A DNA stretch of 39,369 bases, from positions 1-39,369 of the forward strand of contig DAOTZU010000124.1 in the NCBI GenBank assembly GCA_034433995.1, written 5' to 3'. Each line of letters opens with the position of its first letter. Within the stretch, counting starts at the first letter, position 1. A program made the position numbers and the translations under genes. The stretch comes from DAOTZU01 sp034433995 (lineage in GTDB: Bacteria > Chloroflexota > Anaerolineae > UBA1429). The notes under the pieces are model-generated. The model ran no database searches, had not been told where the DNA came from, and saw only the letters and a program-made list of their open reading frames with translations. Of this stretch, positions 6,703 to 14,990 are shown piece after piece.

Positions 6703-8994
6703 GTGATCCGATCCCACCAGCGCCTGGCCTGTCTTGCCATCCTCTGCATCTACCTGGGGCTGGGCGCGGTCTATAGCTGGATCAACCCCATCTTTGAATC
6801 TCCCGACGAGCTACGCCATTATCCTTATGTCAAACAGCTGGCCGATGGCGGGGGCTTGCCCATCCAACGGCCAGGCGAAGAGACCCTGTGGGAGCAAGAG
6901 GGCAGCCAACCGCCCCTCTATTATGCCCTGGCCGCCCTCCTCACCGGCTGGATCAACACGGACGACCTCCCCGCCCTGCGCCAGGTGAACCCCCATGCCC
7001 AGGTGGGGATCCCCCTGGCCCCGGATAACAAGAACGTCGTCCTGCACCTCGGGCACGACGCTTTTCCCTGGCGCGGCACGGCCCTGGCGGTGCATCTCGT
7101 GCGGCTGTTCTCCCTGTTCCTGGGTTTAGGCACCCTCCTCTGCACCTACGCCCTGGCCCGCGCCCTATATCCCCAGCGGCCGGAGCTGGCCCTGGGGGCG
7201 CTGGCGGTGAACGCCCTGATCCCCCAGTTCCTCTTTATCAGCGCCTCGGTGAACAACGACAACTTGGTCACCCTGCTCTCCTCCTTGGCGCTGCTCCTCA
7301 TGGTGCGCTGGGTGTTGCGCCCGGCTCCCCGCTGGCGGCTGCTTCTCTTGGGCGCCGTCATCGGCTTGGCCTGTCTATCCAAGCTGAGCGGGATCGGGCT
7401 GCTTCCTCTGGCAGCGGCGGCGCTGGCCTTGGGGCGCTGGCCCCAAAGGCCCTCGGCCGAGGCGCCCTCCACCGCAGCCCCCTCTTCTTGGCCCGCGGCC
7501 ATCCGCGCCTGGCTGGCCGATCTGGCCTATATCGTAGTACCCGTTCTGCTCATCGCCGGCTGGTGGTACGGGCGCAACCTGCGGCTTTACGGGGATCCCT
7601 TTGGCCTGAACGCCATGCTGGCGCTGGTAGGCCGGCGGGCGACCTTGCCCACCCTCGCCGACCTTTGGGGCGAGGGGCGCGGCTTTGTCATGAGCTTCTG
7701 GGGGCTGTTCGGCGCGTTCAACATCTTGATGCGCCCGGCGTGGGTCTATCCCCTCCTCAATGGCCTGGCCCTCCTGTCGTTCCTCGGTCTCTTGCGGCAG
7801 ATCGTCCAGGGCGGTGTGCGCCGCCCCACGCCCCGCGCCCTGGCCCTGGTCGTGCCCGTCCTGCAGATTTGCATCGTCCTAGCCTCCTGGGCGCGCTGGA
7901 CGGCGCTGACCTTGGCCTCGCAAGGGCGGTTGATCTTTCCGGCCATGGGGGCACTGTGTCTTTTGCTGGTTTTGGGCTGGACCTCCCTCGTGCCCCGGCG
8001 CTACGCCCTGGGCGCGCTGGCGGTCCCGGCAACGGTGCTCTTGGCGCTGGCGGCCAGCTCGCCCCTCACAGCCATCCGGCCGGCCTACGCCCGCCCGCCC
8101 ATCCTCAGCATCAGCGAGGTGCCCCCCTCGGCGCGGCCCTTTGAGGTGACCTATGGCGACCGGATCCGCCTTCTGGCCTACGAAGTGGATCGGAAGCTGG
8201 TACGTCCGGGGGAATCCTTGGCCGTGACCCTTTACTGGCAGGCCTTGGCCCCCATCCCTGAGCAGTACAGCATCTCTCTGCAGGCCTTTGGTTACCACGA
8301 AGAGCGCTTGGGGCAGCGGGATACCTACCCCGGCGGAGGGAACTATCCCACCAGCCTGTGGCGCGAGGGCCGGGTGATCCGCGATACCATCCTCCTGCCC
8401 ATCGCCGCCAAAGCGCAAGGCCCCGTGGCCCTGGCCTTGGAGGTGGGCCTGTACCGGCTGGAGACCATGGAGAAGCTGCCCGCGGCAGACGCCCTGGGCC
8501 GGCCCGTGGGGCGGCCCATCCTGACCCGCATCAAACTGCAAGCGCCCACGGCGGTGCCCTCCCCCGGCCGCCTTTGCCAGGCCCATTGGGTCGGCGCGGT
8601 GCGCTTGGTCGGGTTCGATCTGGATGAGACCCAAGCCTATCCCGGGGGCACGTTGCCGCTGACCTTGCATTGGCAGGTGACAGGAACCCTGGATCGGGAT
8701 TATACTATCTTTGTGCAGCTCGTGGACGCCCAGGGGCGCATCGTGGGCCAGGGAGATGGCCCGCCTTTGGAGGGATACTATCCCACCTCCTTCTGGGCGC
8801 CGGGAGAGCACCTGGGCGATTCGCACACGGTGACGATCCAGCCCCAGGCCGGGCCCGGCCCCCATCGCTTGCTTGTGGGCTTTTACGATCTGGCCACAGG
8901 AGCGCGCCTGCCCCTATGGGATGATGCCGGCCGGCCCTCGGGCGATGCCTTTACCCTGGCCGAGGTGACGCTGCACGCCCCGGAGGAACGCTGA
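6703..8994 (+). CDS. GT39-like polytopic membrane glycosyltransferase with two C-terminal beta-sandwich repeats
   Basis: A 763-residue membrane protein starting at a GTG (6703) behind a strong GGGGAGG (6691-6697). The first ~470 residues carry many hydrophobic segments. The first periplasmic-side loop has acidic motifs (FESPDELRHYPYVKQLADGG) and an SQPPLYYALAA segment, features of GT-C enzymes of the GT39/ArnT-PMT type that use lipid-linked sugars. From about 486 the protein becomes soluble with two related modules (486-600 and 634-755), each showing a 'PG..L.(V/L)TL.WQ' strand and a 'YPTS.W..G' turn. They look like tandem immunoglobulin-like or jelly-roll domains outside the membrane. The donor, the acceptor and even catalytic activity are not proven by sequence. 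The gene follows lepB after 40 bp, perhaps in one transcript. Confidence 0.7.
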   Translation: MIRSHQRLACLAILCIYLGLGAVYSWINPIFESPDELRHYPYVKQLADGGGLPIQRPGEETLWEQEGSQPPLYYALAALLTGWINTDDLPALRQVNPHAQVGIPLAPDNKNVVLHLGHDAFPWRGTALAVHLVRLFSLFLGLGTLLCTYALARALYPQRPELALGALAVNALIPQFLFISASVNNDNLVTLLSSLALLLMVRWVLRPAPRWRLLLLGAVIGLACLSKLSGIGLLPLAAAALALGRWPQRPSAEAPSTAAPSSWPAAIRAWLADLAYIVVPVLLIAGWWYGRNLRLYGDPFGLNAMLALVGRRATLPTLADLWGEGRGFVMSFWGLFGAFNILMRPAWVYPLLNGLALLSFLGLLRQIVQGGVRRPTPRALALVVPVLQICIVLASWARWTALTLASQGRLIFPAMGALCLLLVLGWTSLVPRRYALGALAVPATVLLALAASSPLTAIRPAYARPPILSISEVPPSARPFEVTYGDRIRLLAYEVDRKLVRPGESLAVTLYWQALAPIPEQYSISLQAFGYHEERLGQRDTYPGGGNYPTSLWREGRVIRDTILLPIAAKAQGPVALALEVGLYRLETMEKLPAADALGRPVGRPILTRIKLQAPTAVPSPGRLCQAHWVGAVRLVGFDLDETQAYPGGTLPLTLHWQVTGTLDRDYTIFVQLVDAQGRIVGQGDGPPLEGYYPTSFWAPGEHLGDSHTVTIQPQAGPGPHRLLVGFYDLATGARLPLWDDAGRPSGDAFTLAEVTLHAPEER

Positions 8995-9011
8995 AAACTG
9001 GCTAAAAGCAT

Positions 9012-9242
9012 AAAACACGGAGACACGGAGGACACGGAGAGAAACAGGAAAATCCCCGTGCCCTCGGCGCCTCTCTCTGGTGAGGAAACACTCGCCGTGG
9101 GCTCTGCAAACATGGAGAACACGGAGAGAAAGAAGAATCTCCGTGCCCTCCGTGTCTCAGTGGTGAGGAAACACTCGCCGTGGGCTCTGAAAACATGGAG
9201 AGAAACAAGAGGTTCTCCGTGCCCTCCGTGCCTCCGTGTTTT
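9012..9242. repeat. MITE-like intergenic element with 29-bp terminal inverted repeats
   Basis: A 231-bp stretch without a gene. Its ends are inverted copies of about 29 bp (9012-9040 and 9214-9242, 27 of 29 matching, beginning AAAACACGGAG), each built from iterated CACGGAG units. Inside, about 40 bp starting GGTGAGGAAACACTCGCC are directly repeated at 9079 and 9162 (offset 83 bp). No transposase is encoded, so it would be a non-autonomous element. It occupies most of the 310-bp gap between the membrane glycosyltransferase gene and the epimerase operon. Confidence 0.75.
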
Positions 9243-9257
9243 GCCGCGCCAGGTTCG

Positions 9258-9285
9258 GCTGATGGCTGAACGCTGACCGCTGAGA
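9258..9285 (+). repeat. Heptanucleotide tandem repeat GCTGANN x4
   Basis: GCTGA occurs at 9258, 9265, 9272 and 9279, exactly 7 bp apart, with a degenerate GCTAT at 9286. It lies between the MITE-like element and the ribosome-binding site of the epimerase gene, so it would be part of that gene's 5' region. Confidence 0.7.
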
Positions 9286-9304
9286 GCTATTTCAAGGAAG
9301 AGCG

Positions 9305-10270
9305 ATGATCGCAAGAGAGACGTGTCTGGTCACCGGCGTGGCCGGCTTCATCGGGTCCCATCTGGCCGAAAGGCTGCTGCAGGAGGGCTACCGGGTCATC
9401 GGTGTGGATTGCTTCACCGATTACTACGCCCGCGAGTTGAAGGAACGCAATCTGGCCGGGCTGCGCCAACATCCCGCCTTTCGCTTCATCGAGGCCGATC
9501 TGGGCCGGATGGATCTGGCAGCCCTCTTGGAGGGCGTGAGCTACATCTTGCATCAGGCCGCCCAGGCCGGCGTGCGGGCGAGTTGGGGCGAGAACTTTGC
9601 CCACTACACCGAGTTGAACATTCTGACCACGCAGAAACTCTTGGAGGCCGCCCGGCGGGTTGCAGGGTTGCGCAAATTCGTCTATGCTTCCTCCTCGTCG
9701 GTCTATGGCGATAGCGCAGAGCTGCCCTTGCGGGAAAGCACCCTGCCCCAGCCCGTCTCGCCCTATGGGGTCTCTAAATTGGCCGGAGAACACCTGGCGC
9801 GGCTTTATGCCCAAAATTTCGGCCTGCCCACCGTATCCTTGCGCTACTTTACCGTCTATGGCCCTCGCCAGCGCCCTGATATGGCCTTTCACAAGTTCTT
9901 GCGCGCCATCTATGCCGGCCAGCCCATCGCCCTCTATGGCGATGGCGAACAGACCCGCGATTTTACCTTTGTGGCCGATATCGTCCAGGCCAACCTGTTG
10001 GCCATGGAGCGCGGCGAGCCGGGCAGCGTCTTGAACATCGGTGGCGGCTCAAGGGTGACTTTGAACCACTGCCTGGAGGTGCTCCGGCAGATCACCGGCC
10101 GCGCGGTGCGGGTTACGCATCAACCGGAACAGCCCGGCGACGTGCGTCACACCTGGGCCGATACCACGGCGGCACAGCGCATCTTGGGCTTTTCCCCCCA
10201 GGTGCGCTTGGAGGAGGGCCTCCGCGCCGAAGATGCCTGGTTCCGCAGCACCTTTTTGGGAGCACGGTAA
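9305..10270 (+). CDS. NAD-dependent sugar-nucleotide epimerase/dehydratase (extended SDR)
   Basis: The 321-residue product is an extended short-chain dehydrogenase/reductase acting on a nucleotide sugar in the cytoplasm. The Rossmann motif GVAGFIGSH (G11, G14, G17) binds NAD; D35 (GVDCFTDYY) should contact the ribose; the catalytic Y154 and K158 sit in PYGVSK, with the serine run SSSSVYG before them. The YYARELKERNL segment after the second strand resembles UDP-glucuronate 4-epimerases, but UDP-glucose 4-epimerase or a 4,6-dehydratase cannot be excluded. AAGGAAGAG lies just before the ATG. It is the first gene of a compact glycan operon and probably supplies an activated sugar to the glycosyltransferases downstream. 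Confidence 0.88.
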   Translation: MIARETCLVTGVAGFIGSHLAERLLQEGYRVIGVDCFTDYYARELKERNLAGLRQHPAFRFIEADLGRMDLAALLEGVSYILHQAAQAGVRASWGENFAHYTELNILTTQKLLEAARRVAGLRKFVYASSSSVYGDSAELPLRESTLPQPVSPYGVSKLAGEHLARLYAQNFGLPTVSLRYFTVYGPRQRPDMAFHKFLRAIYAGQPIALYGDGEQTRDFTFVADIVQANLLAMERGEPGSVLNIGGGSRVTLNHCLEVLRQITGRAVRVTHQPEQPGDVRHTWADTTAAQRILGFSPQVRLEEGLRAEDAWFRSTFLGAR

Positions 10271-10271
10271 G

Positions 10272-11279
10272 ATGAGCGCCTCGCCCACAGGACCGGCAAG
10301 CCGGCCCGCCCTTTCGGTGGTGATCCCCGTCTACAACGAGGAGGAGAACCTCCCCCTCCTCTACCAAGCCCTGCGCGACGCCCTGGAGGGCCTGGCCGAA
10401 CCCTGGGAGGTGCTCCTGGTGGACGACGGCAGCGAGGATGGTAGCTTCCAGGTGCTCCGGGAACTGCACCGGCGCGACCCCCGCCTGCGGGTGGTGCGCT
10501 TTCGACGCAATTTCGGCCAGACGGCCGCCTTTGCCGCCGGCTTTGACCTGGCCAGGGGCGAGGTGATCGTCACCCTGGACGCCGACCTACAGAACGACCC
10601 CCGCGATATCCCCCTGCTCCTCCAGGACCTGCGCGCAGGGGATTACGACGTGGTCAGCGGTTGGCGGGTGCACCGCCAGGATAACCTCCTGCGGCGGCTG
10701 CCCTCGGTGGTGGCCAATAAACTCATCTCGCGGGTGACGGGGGTTCACCTCCACGATTACGGCTGCTCCCTCAAGGCGTACCGCAGCGAGGTGGTGAAAA
10801 ACGTTCACCTTTACGGTGAATTGCATCGCTTCATCCCCGCCTTGGCCAGTTGGATGGGCGTGCGCATCCACGAATTGCCTGTGCGCCACCATCCCCGGCG
10901 GCACGGCAAATCCAAATACGGCCTTTCCCGCACCCTGCGGGTCCTTCTGGATTTGGCAACGGTGAGCTTTCTGTTGAATTATAGCGTCAAGCCCATGCAG
11001 ATCTTTGGCAAATGGGGCCTATTTTCGGCGCTGGTGGGCTTTATCCTGGCCCTCTACCTGACCCTGCTCAAGCTCTTTACCGAGGAATCCCTCTCCCAAC
11101 GGCCGCTGCTGTTCTTGGCCATCCTCTTGATGATCGTGGGGGTGCAATTCATCAGCATGGGCCTGCTGGGCGAACTGACCGTGCGCACTTATCACGAGAC
11201 ACAGCACAAGCCCATCTATGCCATCCGCGAGATCCTCGAGGCCGAGGACTCGGCCCAGGCGGGTGGAGAGCCGAGATGA
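10272..11279 (+). CDS. GT2-family glycosyltransferase, dolichol-phosphate-mannose-synthase/undecaprenyl-phosphate type
   Basis: This 335-residue protein has an N-terminal GT-A domain: SVVIPVYNEEENL at 15-27, VDDGS at 50-54 and the metal-binding D103-A-D105 in TLDADLQNDP. Two C-terminal membrane segments follow (about 252-275 and 285-312). This layout is that of DPM1/GtrB/ArnC enzymes, which move a sugar from a nucleotide onto undecaprenyl phosphate. Such a lipid-linked sugar could be the donor for the GT39-like protein upstream (inference). The start ATG is 2 nt after the epimerase gene's last codon, and the stop overlaps the next gene by 4 nt (ATGA), so translation is coupled. Confidence 0.88.
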   Translation: MSASPTGPASRPALSVVIPVYNEEENLPLLYQALRDALEGLAEPWEVLLVDDGSEDGSFQVLRELHRRDPRLRVVRFRRNFGQTAAFAAGFDLARGEVIVTLDADLQNDPRDIPLLLQDLRAGDYDVVSGWRVHRQDNLLRRLPSVVANKLISRVTGVHLHDYGCSLKAYRSEVVKNVHLYGELHRFIPALASWMGVRIHELPVRHHPRRHGKSKYGLSRTLRVLLDLATVSFLLNYSVKPMQIFGKWGLFSALVGFILALYLTLLKLFTEESLSQRPLLFLAILLMIVGVQFISMGLLGELTVRTYHETQHKPIYAIREILEAEDSAQAGGEPR

Positions 11280-12454
11280 GAATCTTGATGATCGCGCCCG
11301 AACCCTGCTTTCAGCCGCGCGGCACGCCCTTTAGCGTGTACCATCGGATCGTGGCGCTGCTGCAACTGGGCCACCAGGTGGACCTGGTCACCTACCACCT
11401 GGGCAACGACGCCCAATTGGAGGGGCTGCGCATCTTCCGTTCGGCCCGCGTCCCTTGGATCACCAACGTCAAAGTGGGGCCCTCGCGGGCCAAGTTCTTG
11501 CTGGATGCACTATTGGCCTGGCGCTGTGTGGGCCTCCTGCTGCACCAGCGTTACGCTGCCATCCACACCCACGAGGAGGCCGGCTTCCTGGGGGTGATCT
11601 TGGGCTGGTTGACCCGCACCCCCCATGTGTATGACATGCACTCCGACCTGGAGCAACAATTGATCAATTTCCGCTTCACCCGCAACCGCCTTTTGCTGGG
11701 GCTGATGCGCCGGGTGCAACGGTTCATCGTGCGGGGCAGTACCGCCGTTATCGTCATCTGCCCCGATCTGGAGCGACGCGTGCGGGAACTTGCGCCCCAC
11801 AAACGGGTGGTGCTCATCGAAAATACCTCCATGCTGGGCTCCTTTCGCGAGCCCAGCGAGGACGAGGTGCGCCACCTGCGCCGGACGCTGGGCCTCGATG
11901 GCCGCCGGGTGTTGCTCTATACGGGCACCATGGAACCCTATCAGGGGCTGGACGTGCTTTTGGAGAGCGCGCCCGCCGTCATCGCCCAACACCCGCAGGC
12001 CCTGTATCTCCTGGTCGGCGGGCAAGAGAAGCAGATCCGGGCCCTCCAAGCCAGGGCAGAGGCCCTGGGGCTCCAAGACCATGTGCGCTTCCTGGGGCCG
12101 CGCCCGGCGGAGGAGATGTGGACCTTCATGCAGCTGGCCGAGATCCTCGTCTCGCCGCGTCTGCAGGGCACCAATACCCCACTAAAGATCTATGCCTACC
12201 TGCGCTCCGGCCGGCCCATCCTGGCCACGGACCTCCTCACCCACACCCAGGTGTTGAACCCCGCCACGGCCCTTTTGGTGGAGCCCAGCGCCACCGGCCT
12301 AGCCCAAGGAGCCCTGCGGCTCCTGGGGGACCCGGCCCTGGCCCGCCAACTCGCCGAGAACGCCGCCCGTTTCGCCGAGGCTCAGTATAGCTACCGCACC
12401 TTTCTGGAGCGCACGGCCCTGGTCTACGAGGACCTGGGCAAAGCGCAAAGCTGA
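11276..12454 (+). CDS. GT4-family glycosyltransferase
   Basis: A 392-residue GT-B enzyme. The N-terminal half starts MRILMIAPEP and has the acceptor-side glycine-rich turn PRGTPFSV and THEEAGF. The C-terminal half has the nucleotide-sugar half with YTGTMEPYQGLDVLL, then the SPRLQGTNTPLKIYAYL and SGRPILATD motifs typical of GT4. It should transfer a sugar from an NDP-sugar to a growing glycan or glycolipid on the cytoplasmic face of the membrane. The ATG overlaps the upstream stop (ATGA at 11276-11279); the long upstream open extension in this frame is only a shadow of the GT2 gene. Donor and acceptor are unknown. Confidence 0.87.
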   Translation: MRILMIAPEPCFQPRGTPFSVYHRIVALLQLGHQVDLVTYHLGNDAQLEGLRIFRSARVPWITNVKVGPSRAKFLLDALLAWRCVGLLLHQRYAAIHTHEEAGFLGVILGWLTRTPHVYDMHSDLEQQLINFRFTRNRLLLGLMRRVQRFIVRGSTAVIVICPDLERRVRELAPHKRVVLIENTSMLGSFREPSEDEVRHLRRTLGLDGRRVLLYTGTMEPYQGLDVLLESAPAVIAQHPQALYLLVGGQEKQIRALQARAEALGLQDHVRFLGPRPAEEMWTFMQLAEILVSPRLQGTNTPLKIYAYLRSGRPILATDLLTHTQVLNPATALLVEPSATGLAQGALRLLGDPALARQLAENAARFAEAQYSYRTFLERTALVYEDLGKAQS

Positions 12455-12463
12455 GAGCACCCC

Positions 12464-13957
12464 ATGACCGCCTCCTTTCGCATGGCCCGCAACTCTTTGG
12501 CCACCTTCCTGGCCCAACTCCTCAGCCAGGGGCTGCGCGCCGTGTACGTGGTGTTGGTGGGGCGCTACCTCAGCGAGGCCGATTTCGGCTTTTACTCCTT
12601 CGCCTTGGCCATCTGCCTGGTGGTGACCATCCTCGCCACCCTGGGGCTGGAGACGATCCTCGTCCGCGAACTTGCGGCGCTGCGCCAAGACGATGCGGCC
12701 CGGCGGGCGCGGCAGCGCTCGCTCTTGGGCAGCGTCTTGGCCTATGAGCTGGTCCTCTCCCTAGGGGTGTGTGTGCTCCTGTGGGGGATCACCCGGTGGC
12801 GGGGCGAGGAAGGAGCGCGGCAGACGGCCTTTCTCCTCCTGGGCGGCGGGCTGATCCTGCGGCAGCTCAGCGAATCCCTCATGGGCGTGCTGCGCGGCCA
12901 CGAGCACATGGAATACGAGCTGGTCTTTAGCGCCGTGGAGGGCCTGGGCCTGGTGGGCTTGGTGCTGGTCTTCCACGCCCTGGGGCTGGGCTTCATGGGC
13001 GTCTTTTGGGCCTACGGGCTGACGTATGCCCTCCAATTTCTCATCGGGCTGGGGTTTGTGATGCGCGTCTTTTTTCTCCCCTCCTTTGCCGCCCTCAGGA
13101 GCGATGGGGGACTTGTGGCCAAGGCCTTCCCCGTGGGTCTGGCGCGCCTCACCAGCTCCTTGACCACCAACGCCGGCCCATTGCTTTTGCCCCTTTTGCG
13201 CAGCGAGTTGGAGGCCGGGATCTATGGCGCGGCCTACCAACCCCTCAAGGGGCTGTTCCTGGTCACCCGCTCCTTGGGCGTGGGCGTGCTGCCCGTGTTC
13301 TCCCAGCTTTACAGCGACCGAGATGAGGGGGAGTTGGCCAGGTCGGTGGATACCAGCGTGCGCTTTACCACCATCATCATCCTGCCCCTGGCGGCAGGTC
13401 TTTTCGCCTTTCCCGAACTGGTGCTGCGCATCCTCTATGGGGCCAAATACGCGGCCGGCGCCGAGGCCCTGCGAGCCCTGAGCGTGGTGATCGTGCTCAC
13501 CTTTTTGAACACCCTGTTCACCAACTTGGCCATCGCCGTGCACCGCCAAAAGGCCCTGGGGTGGGGACGGGCCGTATCCACTATCCTTATCCTGGCCCTG
13601 CTGCTCTGGCTCACTCCGCGCCTCGGCCCCTTGGGGCCGGCCCTGGCGCTCCTCATGGGCGAGCTGACGCTGTGCGTGATCCTAGCCCTCGTGCTCGGCG
13701 GACAATTTCGCCGCTTTCCTTTGCTCCGCTCCCTTGCGCGGCCCTTGCTGGCCGGCCTGGCGATGACCCTCGTCCTGTGGCTGGGGCGCGCCGCCTCCCC
13801 TTGGGCCATTATCCCCCTGGGGGGAGCGGTCTACGGGGCAAGTTTGATCCTGGTCAAGGCCGTGGTGCGCCAAGATGCCATCCGAGCCTTGGCCTTGGGG
13901 CAGGCACTGAGCAAGGCGGCGCTGGGGCGGCTGCGCCCCCTCAAAGGCAAGCGATGA
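12464..13957 (+). CDS. Polysaccharide/lipid-linked oligosaccharide flippase (Wzx/MurJ-MATE superfamily)
   Basis: The 497-residue product is hydrophobic throughout, with about 12-14 membrane helices. It begins with FRMARNSLATFLAQLLSQGLR and the Y-x-x-L-V-G-R-Y-L segment followed by ADFGFYSFA, the usual opening of polysaccharide-transport (PST/Wzx) flippases. It should move a lipid-linked oligosaccharide from the inner to the outer leaflet. It starts 9 bp after the GT4 gene and its stop overlaps the next gene by 4 nt (ATGA), so it is in the same operon. Its substrate is presumably the product of the surrounding transferases. Confidence 0.87.
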   Translation: MTASFRMARNSLATFLAQLLSQGLRAVYVVLVGRYLSEADFGFYSFALAICLVVTILATLGLETILVRELAALRQDDAARRARQRSLLGSVLAYELVLSLGVCVLLWGITRWRGEEGARQTAFLLLGGGLILRQLSESLMGVLRGHEHMEYELVFSAVEGLGLVGLVLVFHALGLGFMGVFWAYGLTYALQFLIGLGFVMRVFFLPSFAALRSDGGLVAKAFPVGLARLTSSLTTNAGPLLLPLLRSELEAGIYGAAYQPLKGLFLVTRSLGVGVLPVFSQLYSDRDEGELARSVDTSVRFTTIIILPLAAGLFAFPELVLRILYGAKYAAGAEALRALSVVIVLTFLNTLFTNLAIAVHRQKALGWGRAVSTILILALLLWLTPRLGPLGPALALLMGELTLCVILALVLGGQFRRFPLLRSLARPLLAGLAMTLVLWLGRAASPWAIIPLGGAVYGASLILVKAVVRQDAIRALALGQALSKAALGRLRPLKGKR

Positions 13958-14898
13958 GCAAGCGACTGAGCAACTTTTTGAAGGTGATCGTGACCCTTGC
14001 CCTCTTGGCCCTGGTGGTGCGGGTGGTAGATTTTACCGCCCTGGGGCGCACCCTGGCCACGGCCCGCTGGGATTGGCTTCTGCTGGCCTGGGCCCTGTAC
14101 CAAGGGGGGATCTTGGTGCGTGCCTGCCGCTGGCGGGCACTGTTGGTGGCCCAAGGGGCGCGGGTGCCGCTGGGCAGGTTGCTTGCCCTGTATTATGTGG
14201 GCACCTTCTTTAATAATTTCTTGCCCAGCGGGTTCGGCGGCGATGTGGTCAAGATGTACGAGTTGGCCCAGGATGGCCCCGGTGCCGCCATCTCGGTCTC
14301 CACGGTGCTGCTGGATCGCATCTTGGGGCTGTTGGTACTGTTGCTCATGGCCCTGGCCGCTCTGCCCTGGAGCTGGCACCTGGTCCCGCCCACGGTGCCG
14401 TTGCTCCTGGTGGGGCTGGCGGCCGGCACTATCCTGGCCGGCTGGCTCTGCCTCAACCGGCCCTTGTGGGAAGCCCTGGCGACGCGCTCGGCCCTCCTGC
14501 GCCGCCTCCGCTCTCAGGAGAAGGTGAACGCTTTTGCGCAGTCCTTCGCCCACTACGGCGGGGCCGCTTTGGGAGAGGCCACCGGCTGGTCCCTCATCTT
14601 TAACCTCAGCCTCATCGGCGTCAATATGGCCATCGCCCGTGGCATGGGCGTGGGGCTGGGGCCGGGATACTTTTTCCTCTTTGTGCCCTTGCTCTCCACG
14701 CTGTTGGCCCTGCCCATCTCCATCAGCGGGCTAGGGGTGCGCGAAGGGGGCTATCTCCTCCTGTTTGGCCAGGCGGGGGTGCCGCCCGACCAGGCTGTGG
14801 CCATGTCCCTCCTCTTTTACGCCTTGAACGTGGTCACCGGGCTTGTGGGCGGCCTCCTTTACCTGGTCCAAAGCGCCCGCGGCGCCCGCCGTCGCTGA
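13954..14898 (+). CDS. LPG-synthase-type/AglD-like integral membrane protein (UPF0104)
   Basis: A 314-residue membrane protein with about eight hydrophobic helices, resembling the flippase-like N-terminal domain of lysylphosphatidylglycerol synthases and archaeal AglD. Diagnostic segments are RACRWRALL, YYVGTFFNNFLPSGFGGDVVK (about 76-96) and, late in the protein, LPISISGLGVREGG. Members often sit in glycan operons, where they have been linked to lipid-phosphate sugar handling, but the exact activity is not established. The ATG at 13954 overlaps the flippase stop. It is the last gene of the operon that starts at 9305. Confidence 0.82.
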   Translation: MSKRLSNFLKVIVTLALLALVVRVVDFTALGRTLATARWDWLLLAWALYQGGILVRACRWRALLVAQGARVPLGRLLALYYVGTFFNNFLPSGFGGDVVKMYELAQDGPGAAISVSTVLLDRILGLLVLLLMALAALPWSWHLVPPTVPLLLVGLAAGTILAGWLCLNRPLWEALATRSALLRRLRSQEKVNAFAQSFAHYGGAALGEATGWSLIFNLSLIGVNMAIARGMGVGLGPGYFFLFVPLLSTLLALPISISGLGVREGGYLLLFGQAGVPPDQAVAMSLLFYALNVVTGLVGGLLYLVQSARGARRR

Positions 14899-14915
14899 AC
14901 GGTGAGAATTATTTA

Positions 14916-14953
14916 GTAAATCTATTTACAAAATAAACATATCGTGGTATAAT
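14916..14953 (+). promoter_or_regulatory. Strong promoter with overlapping palindrome upstream of the thioredoxin-NHL gene
   Basis: TTTACA (14925-14930), a 17-bp spacer and a perfect TATAAT (14948-14953) preceded by TGG, an extended -10. A 14-bp palindrome GTAAAT-CT-ATTTAC (14916-14929) overlaps the -35, well placed for a repressor. The surrounding 50 bp are notably AT-rich against the GC-rich background. The expected start is near 14960, leaving a short leader with a good ribosome-binding site. Confidence 0.7.
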
Positions 14954-14990
14954 GGGGCAGCATCCATGCAAGGTTGAAGGGAGTTGGCCC

